A program made the position numbers and the translations under genes. The notes below the pieces were generated by a model. It saw only the letters and a program-made list of their open reading frames with translations. It had not been told where the DNA came from and ran no database searches. A DNA stretch of 64,000 bases. It comes from Clostridium paraputrificum (GTDB taxonomy: Bacteria; Bacillota; Clostridia; Clostridiales; Clostridiaceae). Position 1 is the first letter of the stretch. Every line of letters begins with the position of its first letter. The stretch is taken from NCBI RefSeq assembly GCF_900447045.1, contig NZ_UAWH01000005.1, forward strand, positions 372,001-436,000. Direction: 5' to 3'. Positions 51,470 through 60,436 of the stretch are shown in pieces.

Positions 51470-52354
51470 ATGAAAAAGTTATTAGTAAAACTATCAGTGC
51501 TAATGATACTTCCAGTTATGTTAATTGGATGCTCAACTAAAAGTGGTAATGATAATGAACAAAGTGAAAAAGTTAATGTTATGGTTTCTATTAGTCCTTT
51601 AAAGGAATTTGCTGAAAGAATAGGTGGAGACAAGATAGAAGTTAGTACTCTTGTTCCTGAAAATGCAGAACCTCATGATATGGATTTTGGACCAAAAGAT
51701 CTAGAAAAGCTAATGAAAAGCCAAGTATTTGTTTACAATGGATTAGGCATGGAACATTGGTTAGAGAATGTTGAAGGACAAATTGATAAAGATAAAGTTA
51801 AAATGGTAGATAGTAGTACTGGTGCTGATGTTAGAGTTATAGATGGAAAACAAGACCCGCATTTATGGTTAAGTTTAAGAGAAGCAACAGTTCAAAGTAA
51901 CAACATAAAAAATGCATTAATAGAAGTAGACCCGGAAAATAAAGATTTCTATGAAGAAAACTATAATAAATTTAAGGATGAACTTGATTCATTATATAAT
52001 GAATATAAGGATAAGTTTGCTTCAAAGACTCAAAAATATTTTATGACTAGTCATGCAGCTTTTGGATACCTTTGTAGAGACTTTGGATTAACAGAAAATT
52101 CACTTCACGATATATTTGGTGAAGGAGAGGTAACAGCAAAGAAGAATGCTGGAGCAATTAATTATTGCAAAGAAAAAGGGATAACAGTTATATTTTCAGA
52201 AGGAAGCGAAACTCAAAAGGAAGCAGAAACTATAGCCAATGAAATTGGTGGAAAGGTTGAGCCGATATATAGCTTAGAAACTAAGGTTGAAGGAAAAAGT
52301 TATATTGAAGCAATGAGATATAACCTTGAAACAATATATAATTCACTTAAATAG
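51470..52354 (+). CDS. Zinc ABC transporter substrate-binding lipoprotein (ZnuA/AdcA type)
   Basis: A 294-residue protein from the ATG at 51470 (AAGGGGTG site). A lipoprotein signal ends in MLIGC. Metal ligands follow the cluster-9 pattern: His in ENAEPHDMDFG, His in DPHLWLS, His in MTSHAAFGYL and the acidic residue in IFSEGSETQ. No His-rich loop is present. Function: capture zinc (or manganese) outside and deliver it to a ZnuBC permease, which is not encoded nearby, so the lipoprotein gene is an orphan. Confidence 0.9.
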   Translation: MKKLLVKLSVLMILPVMLIGCSTKSGNDNEQSEKVNVMVSISPLKEFAERIGGDKIEVSTLVPENAEPHDMDFGPKDLEKLMKSQVFVYNGLGMEHWLENVEGQIDKDKVKMVDSSTGADVRVIDGKQDPHLWLSLREATVQSNNIKNALIEVDPENKDFYEENYNKFKDELDSLYNEYKDKFASKTQKYFMTSHAAFGYLCRDFGLTENSLHDIFGEGEVTAKKNAGAINYCKEKGITVIFSEGSETQKEAETIANEIGGKVEPIYSLETKVEGKSYIEAMRYNLETIYNSLK

Positions 52355-52372
52355 TTAATAATAAATATATAT

Positions 52373-52404
52373 AAAAGAGAAATTGCAATGCAATTTCTCT
52401 TTTA
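52373..52404 (+). terminator. Terminator of the zinc-lipoprotein gene
   Basis: Arms AAAAGAGAAATTGCA and TGCAATTTCTCTTTT (15 bp) around a single base. Confidence 0.85.
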
Positions 52405-52577
52405 AATTATTATAGAAAAGGTTGTTGTAAATATTGGAAAAAGAATGATGTTATGGTATCTTTAAATAAATTGAAGTTTTAACATTAGAGTAAGTTTTAA
52501 GTCTACTTAAGGATTAGGCTTAACTGTTTAAAGAAATATTTAATGTTATTAGATAAAAGAATGAAGTGAGGGATTAG

Positions 52578-54368
52578 ATGAGCAGAGCAGAAAACTTTTA
52601 TAAAGAAAAAATAAATAGTGCAAAAGATAAGATAAATATTTTAGATAAGTCTATATCTTATATTGGCTGGGGGAGATTAGCAATTGTATTAGTTGGGATT
52701 GCTGCAGGATATAAGTTATATAAATCAAGTAATTTTTTAAATCTTATTTTAGTAGAGTTATTAATTTTAGCGCTATTTATTCTAGTAGCTATAATACATG
52801 GTAAAAAAATTAATGAAAGAAATAAATTAAACATTTTATTAGAGATAAATGAAAAAGGTTTAAATAGATTAAATGGAAAATATAAAGAAGATGAGGATAA
52901 GGGAGAAGAATTAATTGAAGAGGGGCATCCATTTTGTGAAGATTTAGATGTTTTTGGAAATAATTCATTATTCCAGATGGTAAATACCACAAGAACTAAG
53001 AGTGGGCGTAAAAAGTTAAAGGAAATATTACTTCTTAAGAACTTACCTTCTAAAGAGGTTGTAAATAAAAAGCAGAAAGCAATAAAAGAATTAGGAGAAA
53101 AGGTTGAATGGAGACAAAAACTTTATATAGATGGTACTTTTAAGAAAAATAAGGGTGAAGAGCTTGAAGAGTTAATAAAGTGGGGAAAGACACCTTCTGA
53201 AACAAGCTCTGTAAAACTGATAATTGCAGGGATATTTATAGTAGTTACATTAGCTTTAATAATAGCATGTACATTTAAAATATTACCTTTTAGTATAGTT
53301 ATTTTAGATTTAATGATTAATTACGTTGTTATTAAAATGCTAACAAAGGATATGAACCATGTAATGGAGTTATTTCATTCTATTAAAAATAGTGTAAGAG
53401 CTTATTCTAATATATTAAATTTAATAGAAAAAGAAGAGTTTATAAGTGAGTATTTAAATGAAACTAAAGCTAAACTTACTATAGGAGGGGAATCTTCTTG
53501 CAGTAAGGAAATGAATAGATTAGCTGATCTTTTAGATTGGGTTGGAGACTCAATGGCAAATGCATATTATTTTATTTTAAATGTCTTTGTATTTGCAGAT
53601 GTATTTATATTATTTAACTTAGATAAATGGAAAGAAAAGAATGGGGATTCTATAGAAAAGTGGCTTGAGGTTATGGGAGAATTTGATGCTCTATCAAGTA
53701 TATCTAACATAAGCTTTGACCATGAGGATTGGTGTTTTGGAAATATTACTGAAAAAGAAATAAAGGGCGTTAATATGGCTCATCCTTTAATTGGCGATAG
53801 AGCAGTTGCAAACACATATGAATTAGTGACTCCAAAGCAAATAACATTGATTACTGGGTCAAATATGTCTGGTAAAAGTACATTCTTAAGAACTGTAGGA
53901 ATAAATCTTTTACTAACTTATATTGGCGCACCAGCTTGTGCAAATGAATTTAGTTGTCCTATTATGAATATTTACACATGTATGAGAACAAAGGATAACT
54001 TAGAGGAAAGTATATCTTCTTTCTATGCAGAGATTTTAAGAATAAAGCTTATTATAGATGCTTGTAAAAGAGGAGAAGAGGTATTTGTATTACTTGATGA
54101 AATATTTAAGGGAACTAACTCTAAGGATAGACACATAGGTGCTACTGTTTTAATAAAACAGTTAATATCCAATGGAGCTAGAGGTCTTGTTTCAACACAT
54201 GACTTAGAACTATGTGATTTAGAAGAAGAGATGAAGGAAGTAGAAAACTACAATTTTAGAGAATACTATAAAGATAATAAAATTCAGTTTGATTATAAGC
54301 TTAGAAAAGGTAAGAGTAATACACAAAATGCTGTATATCTAATGAGGCTGGCTGGTATAGATTTTTGA
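52578..54368 (+). CDS. MutS-family ATPase with N-terminal membrane segments
   Basis: A 596-residue protein. Hydrophobic segments lie at about 28-75 (LAIVLVGIAAGYKLY, LNLILVELLILALFILVAII) and about 210-260, then a MutS-like clamp region and domain V: Walker A TGSNMSGKSTFLRTVG (about 435), Walker B VFVLLDEIFKGTNSKDRH and LVSTHDLELCDLE. The mismatch-binding N-terminal domains of true MutS are absent. It belongs to the membrane MutS-like group whose role is not established. ATG after GTGAGGG. Single gene. Confidence 0.85.
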   Translation: MSRAENFYKEKINSAKDKINILDKSISYIGWGRLAIVLVGIAAGYKLYKSSNFLNLILVELLILALFILVAIIHGKKINERNKLNILLEINEKGLNRLNGKYKEDEDKGEELIEEGHPFCEDLDVFGNNSLFQMVNTTRTKSGRKKLKEILLLKNLPSKEVVNKKQKAIKELGEKVEWRQKLYIDGTFKKNKGEELEELIKWGKTPSETSSVKLIIAGIFIVVTLALIIACTFKILPFSIVILDLMINYVVIKMLTKDMNHVMELFHSIKNSVRAYSNILNLIEKEEFISEYLNETKAKLTIGGESSCSKEMNRLADLLDWVGDSMANAYYFILNVFVFADVFILFNLDKWKEKNGDSIEKWLEVMGEFDALSSISNISFDHEDWCFGNITEKEIKGVNMAHPLIGDRAVANTYELVTPKQITLITGSNMSGKSTFLRTVGINLLLTYIGAPACANEFSCPIMNIYTCMRTKDNLEESISSFYAEILRIKLIIDACKRGEEVFVLLDEIFKGTNSKDRHIGATVLIKQLISNGARGLVSTHDLELCDLEEEMKEVENYNFREYYKDNKIQFDYKLRKGKSNTQNAVYLMRLAGIDF

Positions 54369-54482
54369 AAATAATTCACTTTATTCCAATAAGAAAGTGG
54401 TTAGAAAATCTGACAAGCTGTTAGGATTATGTTACAATAAAGTTGTAATGAAAAAGTTTTACTTAATATGAAGGGGAGAGTT

Positions 54483-54887
54483 ATGAATATAGCGTTTTTT
54501 CTTACACCAAAGAATGAAGTAGTGTGTGAAAGTTGTGAAGCAACCATGAGACAGGTAATGGAGAAGATGGAGCATCACGGTTATACAGCTATTCCATTAA
54601 TAGATAAGAGTGGAAAGTATGTTGGAACTCTTACAGAAGGTGACCTTTTATGGAAATTAAAGAATACACCTGATTTAAATTTTAAAAACACAGAATGTGT
54701 TAAAGTAAAAGAGATAGATAGAAGAGTATCTCATAAGAGTGTATCAATCAATTCAGATATAGAAAATTTAATTAATTTAGCAATAAATCAAAATTTTGTT
54801 CCAGTTGTAGATGACAATGGAATATTTATTGGGATTATAAAGAGAAGTGATATAATTAATTATTGCTATAATGAAATAAAAAAATAG
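54483..54887 (+). CDS. CBS-domain-pair protein
   Basis: A 134-residue protein from the ATG at 54483 (AAGGGGAG site). Two CBS repeats: residues 18-65 (ATMRQVMEKMEHHGYTAIPL, LIDKSGKYVGTLTEGDLLW) and about 80-132 (VSHKSVSINSDIENLINLAI, PVVDDNGIFIGIIKRSDII). CBS pairs bind adenine nucleotides and act as energy or ligand sensors. No fused effector, so the partner is unknown. Confidence 0.9.
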   Translation: MNIAFFLTPKNEVVCESCEATMRQVMEKMEHHGYTAIPLIDKSGKYVGTLTEGDLLWKLKNTPDLNFKNTECVKVKEIDRRVSHKSVSINSDIENLINLAINQNFVPVVDDNGIFIGIIKRSDIINYCYNEIKK

Positions 54888-54900
54888 TTAAGAGTTTTAG

Positions 54901-54932
54901 AAGAGGAATCGCAAGACGATTCCTCTTTTTTA
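54901..54932 (+). terminator. Terminator of the CBS gene
   Basis: AAGAGGAATCG-caaga-CGATTCCTCTT followed by TTTTT. Confidence 0.88.
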
Positions 54933-54977
54933 TAATTAATAGGAAAATAAAAATTATTGAATAAATATATTAAGGTA

Positions 54978-55033
54978 TTGACAAAATAGAATTGGAGTAT
55001 TAATATCAAATCATACCCCCTACCCAGGGGGTG
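54978..55033 (+). promoter_or_regulatory. Promoter and CsoR operator of the copper operon
   Basis: TTGACA (54978), 17-base spacer, TAATAT (55001-55006). TACCCCCTACCCAGGGGGTG at 55014-55033, a G/C-tract inverted repeat (ACCCCC/GGGGGT), is typical of CsoR-family sites and covers the start of transcription. Confidence 0.85.
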
Positions 55034-55046
55034 GAGGAGGTAAAAG

Positions 55047-55316
55047 ATGAATTCTGATAAACAAAAAGCGTTACAAACACTAAAAACCTGTAGGGGACAA
55101 GTTGAAGCAATAATTAAAATGTTGGAAGACGAAAGGTATTGTATAGATATTTCAAATCAAATAATTGCAGCTCAAGGATTATTAAAAAAAGCAAATAAGT
55201 TAATTCTTACGCAGCATATGCATCATTGCTTAAAAGAGGCTGCAAGCAATGAGGATGAAAGAGATATAAAGATTGAGGAAGTTGTGGGGATTGTAAATAA
55301 GCTTATTGATAAGTAG
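55047..55316 (+). CDS. csoR: CsoR-family copper-sensing repressor
   Basis: An 89-residue four-helix protein. The family start is KALQTLKTCRGQVEAIIKML. The Cu(I) ligands Cys-His-Cys are in ERYCIDISNQ (Cys32), QHMHHCLKEA (His and Cys near 57-61). It represses the operon until copper binds. It is directly followed by CopA and CopZ genes, and its operator lies 14-33 bases before the ATG. Confidence 0.92.
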   Translation: MNSDKQKALQTLKTCRGQVEAIIKMLEDERYCIDISNQIIAAQGLLKKANKLILTQHMHHCLKEAASNEDERDIKIEEVVGIVNKLIDK

Positions 55317-55339
55317 TTTTAATAGGAGGAGTATAGCTT

Positions 55340-57568
55340 ATGAAAAAAGATTTTAAGGTTACAGGTATGACTTGTGCAGCTTGTTCAAGTAGAGTTGAAA
55401 GAGTTTTAAGCAAGATGGAGGGAGTTACTAAGGCTGAAGTTAACTTAGCAACTGAAGACCTTCACATAGATTATGATGATTCGAAACTGAAGATTCAGGA
55501 CATTATAGGAAAAATAGAAAAAGCAGGTTATGGAGCTTATGAAGTAAAAGAAGATACAAAGATTGATGACACAGATAAAGAAGATGCTATTAATTCTTTA
55601 AAGAAAAGATTTGTGCTTTCGTTAGTTTTTGCGGTTCCATTACTTTATATATCAATGGGACACATGATGGGGGCACCCCTACCTAGTATTATAGATCCTA
55701 TGAAGAATGCAATGAACTTTGCATTAATTCAATTGATTTTAGTTATACCAGTAATGATAGTAGGTAGAAAATTCTTTATTGGTGGATTTAAAAACATAGT
55801 TCATTTAAGTCCAAATATGGATTCATTAATTGCAATTGGTACATCAGCAGCATTTCTTTATGGAATATATGCAATAGTAAAAATTGCTGGTGGAGATACT
55901 CATTTTTCAATGGATCTATACTTTGAATCAGGAGCAACGATTTTAACTTTAATTACTTTAGGTAAATATCTAGAGGCAAAGACAAAAGGAAAGACATCAG
56001 AAGCAATTAAAAAGCTTATGGGATTAGCTCCAAAGAAAGCAACAATAATTGTAGATGGTGTAGAAAAAGTTATTTCCATTGATGAAGTTAAGGTTGGAGA
56101 TGTAATTTTAGTAAAGCCAGGAGAAAAGCTTCCTGTAGATGGTGAGATTGTTGAGGGAACAACTACTATAGATGAATCAATGCTTACAGGAGAAAGTATT
56201 CCAATAGATAAGAATATTGGAGATAAGGTTTTTGGAGCAAGTATAAATAAATTTGGTATGTTTAAATATAAGGCTACAAAGGTTGGAAAGGATACTGCAT
56301 TAGCTCAAATAATAAAGCTTGTGGAACAGGCACAAGGATCAAAAGCACCTATAGCTAAAATGGCAGATATTATTTCTGGATACTTTGTACCAACAGTAAT
56401 AACATTAGCAGTTATCTCAAGTATTGTCTGGGCAATAAGTGGTAAGGGGCTAGAATTCTCGCTAACAATATTTATAGCAGTACTAGTTATAGCCTGCCCA
56501 TGTGCTTTAGGATTAGCTACTCCAACAGCAATAATGGTTGGAACAGGTAAGGGTGCAGAAAATGGTATCTTAATTAAAAGTGGAGTTGCATTAGAAGGAG
56601 CTCATAAAATTAATACTGTTGTATTTGATAAGACAGGTACAATTACAGAAGGTAAACCAAAGGTTACAGATATAATAACTAAGGGGTTAAGTGAAGATGA
56701 ATTATTAAGATATGCTTCTTCAGCAGAAAAAGGATCTGAGCATCCATTAGGAGAAGCTATAGTTGTAGCAGGTGTAGAAAGAGGATTAGAGTTATTTGAA
56801 ATAGAATCCTTTAAATCTGTACCAGGAGAAGGTATAGTTACTTTAATTAATGATAAAAATATTCTTATTGGTAACAATAAGTTAATGAAAAATAACAATA
56901 TAGATATAAATTCAGTAGAAAATGATGTTAAGTTATTAGCATCTCAAGGAAAGACACCAATGTATATGGTTATAGATGGGACTTTAGCTGGAGTTATTGC
57001 AGTGGCAGATACATTAAAAGCAAATAGTAAAAAAGCAGTTGAAGCACTTCATAAACTTGGGATTGAAGTAGTTATGCTAACTGGTGATAATGAAAAGACA
57101 GCACAAGCTATTGCTAAGGAAGTGGGAATAGATAAGGTTGTTTCAGATGTATTACCAGGAGATAAGGCAAATGAAGTTAAGAGACTTCAAGATGAAGGAA
57201 AGAATGTTGCTATGGTTGGTGATGGAATAAATGATGCTCCAGCACTTGCAATGGCCAATATAGGTATAGCAATTGGATCAGGTACAGATGTAGCTATAGA
57301 ATCAGCTGATATTGTTTTAATGAGAAGCGATATTCTAGATGTTGTTGGAGCTATCCAGTTAAGTAAGGCAACAATAAAGAATATTAAAGAAAACTTAGGA
57401 TGGGCATTTGGTTATAATACTTTAGGAATACCAGTAGCTATGGGGATTTTATATGCCTTCGGAGGCCCACTTCTTAACCCAATGATAGCTGCATTTGCTA
57501 TGAGTTTTAGTTCAGTATCAGTATTATTAAATGCTTTAAGATTAAAAAGATTTAAACCTAAATTTTAA
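55340..57568 (+). CDS. copA: Copper-exporting P1B-type ATPase
   Basis: A 742-residue membrane pump. One heavy-metal domain (GMTCAACSSRVERV, residues 8-70) leads to eight membrane helices. TGES in the actuator domain, CPC in VIACPCALGLATPTA (metal path), DKTGTITEG (phosphorylated Asp), SEHPLGEA (HP motif for ATP) and MVGDGINDAPALA are all intact. CPC plus the CsoR and CopZ neighbours indicates Cu(I) export. AGGAGG before the ATG. Confidence 0.96.
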   Translation: MKKDFKVTGMTCAACSSRVERVLSKMEGVTKAEVNLATEDLHIDYDDSKLKIQDIIGKIEKAGYGAYEVKEDTKIDDTDKEDAINSLKKRFVLSLVFAVPLLYISMGHMMGAPLPSIIDPMKNAMNFALIQLILVIPVMIVGRKFFIGGFKNIVHLSPNMDSLIAIGTSAAFLYGIYAIVKIAGGDTHFSMDLYFESGATILTLITLGKYLEAKTKGKTSEAIKKLMGLAPKKATIIVDGVEKVISIDEVKVGDVILVKPGEKLPVDGEIVEGTTTIDESMLTGESIPIDKNIGDKVFGASINKFGMFKYKATKVGKDTALAQIIKLVEQAQGSKAPIAKMADIISGYFVPTVITLAVISSIVWAISGKGLEFSLTIFIAVLVIACPCALGLATPTAIMVGTGKGAENGILIKSGVALEGAHKINTVVFDKTGTITEGKPKVTDIITKGLSEDELLRYASSAEKGSEHPLGEAIVVAGVERGLELFEIESFKSVPGEGIVTLINDKNILIGNNKLMKNNNIDINSVENDVKLLASQGKTPMYMVIDGTLAGVIAVADTLKANSKKAVEALHKLGIEVVMLTGDNEKTAQAIAKEVGIDKVVSDVLPGDKANEVKRLQDEGKNVAMVGDGINDAPALAMANIGIAIGSGTDVAIESADIVLMRSDILDVVGAIQLSKATIKNIKENLGWAFGYNTLGIPVAMGILYAFGGPLLNPMIAAFAMSFSSVSVLLNALRLKRFKPKF

Positions 57569-57600
57569 TAGAATATAAATATTTTTTGGAGGGATTTATT

Positions 57601-57810
57601 ATGGCAAAGTTTAAAATTGAAATGAATGGAATGTCTTGTATGCATTGTGTAGGACATGTGAAAAATGCATTTGAAGATTGTGGAAAAGTTAGAGGTATGG
57701 ATGTAGAAATAAATAAAGCTGTAATCGAAGGAGATTTAACAGAAGAAGAAATTAAAGACATCATTGAAGATGAAGGATATGATGTTGTGAAGATAGAAAA
57801 GATTGATTAA
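57601..57810 (+). CDS. copZ: CopZ-like copper chaperone
   Basis: A 69-residue HMA-fold protein from the ATG at 57601 (GGAGGG site). The Cu(I) loop is GMSCMHCVGHVKNAF (C-x-x-C). It carries copper to CopA and CsoR in the cytoplasm. The acidic C-terminal half (EGDLTEEEIKDIIEDEGYDV) is the usual second beta-alpha-beta unit. Last gene of the copper operon. Confidence 0.93.
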   Translation: MAKFKIEMNGMSCMHCVGHVKNAFEDCGKVRGMDVEINKAVIEGDLTEEEIKDIIEDEGYDVVKIEKID

Positions 57811-57811
57811 A

Positions 57812-57836
57812 AAGCTGCCTTAGGGCAGTTTTTTGT
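57812..57836 (+). terminator. Terminator of the copper operon
   Basis: AAGCTGCC-tta-GGGCAGTT followed by TTTT. Confidence 0.85.
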
Positions 57837-57912
57837 TAATAAGGATAATTAAAATAATAAGGATAAGGATGAAATTCTGTAACAAGTCTCTAGAACTTCT
57901 AAAATAAATTGA

Positions 57913-57938
57913 AGAGAGAAATTGCTCAAGCAATTTCT
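57913..57938. terminator. Hairpin downstream of pspA, possible terminator
   Basis: GAGAAATTGC-tcaa-GCAATTTCTC, 31 bases past the PspA stop. The run after it on the minus strand is only pyrimidine-rich (TCTTCAATTTATTTT), so the assignment is tentative. Confidence 0.5.
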
Positions 57939-57968
57939 CCTCCTAATCTTTTTTATCTCTATTAACTA

Positions 57969-58622
57969 TTAAAGTCCTGATTTATATTTTTCTAATTCAG
58001 CATCTAGGTCAACGTCACCTAATTCTTCAAATTCACTATCAAAGTTATCAAGGTTTTTTAATTCTCCAAGACCATTAGCCATAGCTTCTTCTCTAGCAAT
58101 CTTTCTTTCAATATTATCAATATTAATAGAATTGGTTTTAGTTTCAACATTTGCTAAAACTTCATTAACCTTCTTAGAAGCTTTTGCTGTAGAGTACCTT
58201 GCAGCAGCTTCGTCCCTATAGCTCCTTGTCTTTTCAAGTTCTTCTTCTAAAGCTCTTAAGTTTTTCTTTAGAGCATCTGCTTGAGCTTTAGAAGTATTAT
58301 AGGTAGTTACTAAAGATTCATACTTTTTATCAGCATCTACCTTCTTTGCTAATGCTCTCTTGGCTAAATCTTCATTATTCTTAGAAAGAGCTAGTTTAAC
58401 TTTTGAATCATAATCAACAGATTCATTTTTAGCTGCGTTCATTTTCTTTTCAATTTCATGAACATTACCTAAAACTTGAGCAGAGTTTAATTTAGCTTTG
58501 CTTAATTGTTCTTCCATATCTTTAATTTTTTGATCTAGTAATTCAATTGGATTTTCCATTTCATCTAAAGTTGAGTTTACTTTTCCTTTAATCATGTTTG
58601 ACATCCTGTTAAAAATACCCAT
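57969..58622 (-). CDS. PspA/IM30-family membrane-stress protein
   Basis: A 217-residue protein, nearly all coiled coil. The start MGIFNRMSNMIKGKVNSTLD and then EMENPIELLDQKIKDMEEQL is the PspA amphipathic N-terminal helix and helix 1. It ends with an acidic tail (DNFDSEFEELGDVDLDAELE). Family members form ESCRT-III-like coats that support leaky membranes. TAGGAGG before the ATG. Single gene; no pspF/liaRS partner in view. Confidence 0.92.
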   Translation of the reverse strand: MGIFNRMSNMIKGKVNSTLDEMENPIELLDQKIKDMEEQLSKAKLNSAQVLGNVHEIEKKMNAAKNESVDYDSKVKLALSKNNEDLAKRALAKKVDADKKYESLVTTYNTSKAQADALKKNLRALEEELEKTRSYRDEAAARYSTAKASKKVNEVLANVETKTNSINIDNIERKIAREEAMANGLGELKNLDNFDSEFEELGDVDLDAELEKYKSGL

Positions 58623-58969
58623 AACATAACCTCCTAATTTTATTAGTATTCAATTTAAATATCAAGTACATTATATTGTCAAAATAATATTATAACTAAA
58701 TTATAGTGGTAAAAAATTGAAATAGCAAAGGCGAAATTAACCTATAAAAGGAGAAAAGAGTTAAGTGAGGATAAGTGGTATTTAATAACTCTTTATACCG
58801 TAATTTATCTTGATATAGCTTTATAATTCATTTTTTACCTATTTTCTATATTATACCATAAACTTATTTGGGGTAAATATATAATATAATGTATATGCTA
58901 CTTGTATTAGCAATAACAATAATATAGAATTTAAATTGGATTAAAATTGTATTTTAGGGAGTGATTTAT
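58623..58969. other. Divergent intergenic region of pspA and the S1-domain gene
   Basis: On the minus strand TTGACA near 58675-58680 may be the pspA -35 box, with an imperfect -10. I see no riboswitch-like fold, clear operator or open frame in this 347-base stretch. Confidence 0.4.
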
Positions 58970-60115
58970 ATGACTAATGAAACAAACATGAATAGCATGA
59001 GTGAGTTTTTAAATGATTATGATGTTAAGAGAATAAGAGAAGGAGAAATCCTTGATGGTAAGGTTATAGAAGTAAATGATAAGGAAGTAATAGTTAATAT
59101 AAATTATGCTTTTGATGGAGTTATATCTAAAGAAGAATTAACTTATGAAGGAAAAAGTCCTGAAGAAGTTGTAAAGAAGGGTGATGAGTTTAAAGTATAC
59201 GTTTTATCGCCTAATGATGGAGAAGGATATGTGTTACTTTCAAGAGTTAAGGCTTTAGCAGTTACTGAAAGAGAAGAATTAAAGAAAGCATTTAAATCAG
59301 GAGAATTGATAAGTGTAAATGTTAAGGAAGCTGTAAAAGGTGGCGTTGTAGCTTATTATGGTGGAGTTAGAATATTTATTCCAGGTTCTCAGTTAGGTAG
59401 AGGAAGAGTTGAGTCTTCAGATGTAGTAGGAAAGACTCTTGAAGTTAAGTTAATAGAATTAGATTTAAGAAATAGAAAAGTTGTTGCTTCTAGAAGAGTA
59501 ATAGAAGAAGAGCAGTACCAAATAGAAAAGAAAAGAATGTGGGCTTCTGTTAATGAAGGAGAAAAGAGAACAGGTGTTGTAACAAAGATAGCTAAGTTTG
59601 GAGCATTTGTTGATATTGGTGGAGTTCAAGGTTTAGTTCATATAAATGATTTAGCTTGGGGAAGAGTTAAGAGAGTTGAAGATGTAGTTAAGGTTGGAGA
59701 CCAAGTTGAAGTATTTGTTGGTGAAGTAGATAGAGAAAAAGAAAGGTTAGCTTTAGTTTTAAAGGATGTTAATAGTGAACCATGGAAGGTTCATGGAAGT
59801 TCTATAAAAGATGGAGCTGTAATGGAAGGGAAAGTAGTTAGACTAACTAATTTTGGAGCTTTCGTAGAGGTTTTACCTGGAGTTGAAGGATTAGTTCATA
59901 TTACAGAAATAACTGATGAAAACATAGCTAAAGCAAGTGATGTGTTAACAGTAGGACAAAATGTTAAGGTTAAAGTTCTAAGTGTGAATAAAGAAGATAA
60001 GAAGTTAAGCTTAAGCATTAAAGAAGCTGTTGAAAGAAATAAAGAATACATGAAGTATAATGATAGTGACGAAGGATTAAGTTTAGGAGATTTATTTAAA
60101 GATCTTAAGTTCTAA
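58970..60115 (+). CDS. S1-domain RNA-binding protein (ribosomal protein S1-like)
   Basis: A 381-residue protein from the ATG at 58970 (TAGGGAGTG site). Four S1 repeats: about 20-90 (GEILDGKVIEVNDKEVIVNI), 105-170 (GELISVNVKEAVKGGVVAYY), 190-260 (GEKRTGVVTKIAKFGAFVDI) and 275-345 (GAVMEGKVVRLTNFGAFVEV), each with the V-H-I/P-x-S-like ending (VHINDLAW, VHITEIT). It is the low-GC Firmicute form of S1 and helps mRNA binding or translation. A strong terminator follows. Confidence 0.9.
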   Translation: MTNETNMNSMSEFLNDYDVKRIREGEILDGKVIEVNDKEVIVNINYAFDGVISKEELTYEGKSPEEVVKKGDEFKVYVLSPNDGEGYVLLSRVKALAVTEREELKKAFKSGELISVNVKEAVKGGVVAYYGGVRIFIPGSQLGRGRVESSDVVGKTLEVKLIELDLRNRKVVASRRVIEEEQYQIEKKRMWASVNEGEKRTGVVTKIAKFGAFVDIGGVQGLVHINDLAWGRVKRVEDVVKVGDQVEVFVGEVDREKERLALVLKDVNSEPWKVHGSSIKDGAVMEGKVVRLTNFGAFVEVLPGVEGLVHITEITDENIAKASDVLTVGQNVKVKVLSVNKEDKKLSLSIKEAVERNKEYMKYNDSDEGLSLGDLFKDLKF

Positions 60116-60128
60116 TTAATTAAACAAA

Positions 60129-60168
60129 AATATGGAGAAATCATATAGAGATTTCTCCATATTTTTTA
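60129..60168 (+). terminator. Terminator of the S1-like gene
   Basis: A 14-bp perfect stem, AATATGGAGAAATC / GATTTCTCCATATT, followed by TTTT. Confidence 0.9.
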
Positions 60169-60224
60169 CTGTGTAGAAAGGTATAAAATTTTAACCAGCT
60201 ATTCAAGTATAATAATTTTATAAA

Positions 60225-60322
60225 TTCCTTATTTTTAGTACGATTGAGGTGGATATTTGTTTCCATGTGACTTAGAGCGAAGTGACGGAACAAGCAAAAA
60301 AATATCCACTTCACCTTTTTTA
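60225..60322 (+). repeat. Dispersed hairpin element, copy 5
   Basis: Tag TTATTTTTAGTACGA, left arm TGAGGTGGATATTT (60245-60258), right arm AAATATCCACTTCA (60300-60313). The stem is complete with one G-U; against copy 1 one G-C pair has become A-T on both sides. Interior ATGTGACTTAGAGC and GTGACGGAACAAGC conserved. The tail CCTTTTTTATTG runs into the -35 box of padR. The 5' flank (GTATAAAATTTTAA) also matches copy 2. Confidence 0.78.
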
Positions 60323-60386
60323 TTGACAAAAAGTGTGAAAAGGAATATATTATAAGTAGGTACTATGTATTACATAGTACCTACTT
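60323..60386 (+). promoter_or_regulatory. padR promoter with a perfect 33-nt dyad at the start site
   Basis: TTGACA (60323-60328), 17-base spacer, TATATT (60346-60351). AAGTAGGTACTATGTA-t-TACATAGTACCTACTT (60354-60386) is a 16-bp perfect inverted repeat with one central base, lying over the expected +1. It contains ATGT/ACAT, the PadR half-sites. A weaker second dyad, CTACTATGT/ACAAAGTAG, lies at 60397-60417. Autorepression is the simplest reading. Confidence 0.75.
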
Positions 60387-60436
60387 TTTACAAGAACTAC
60401 TATGTTATACAAAGTAGGAGAAGGGATAGATTTACT

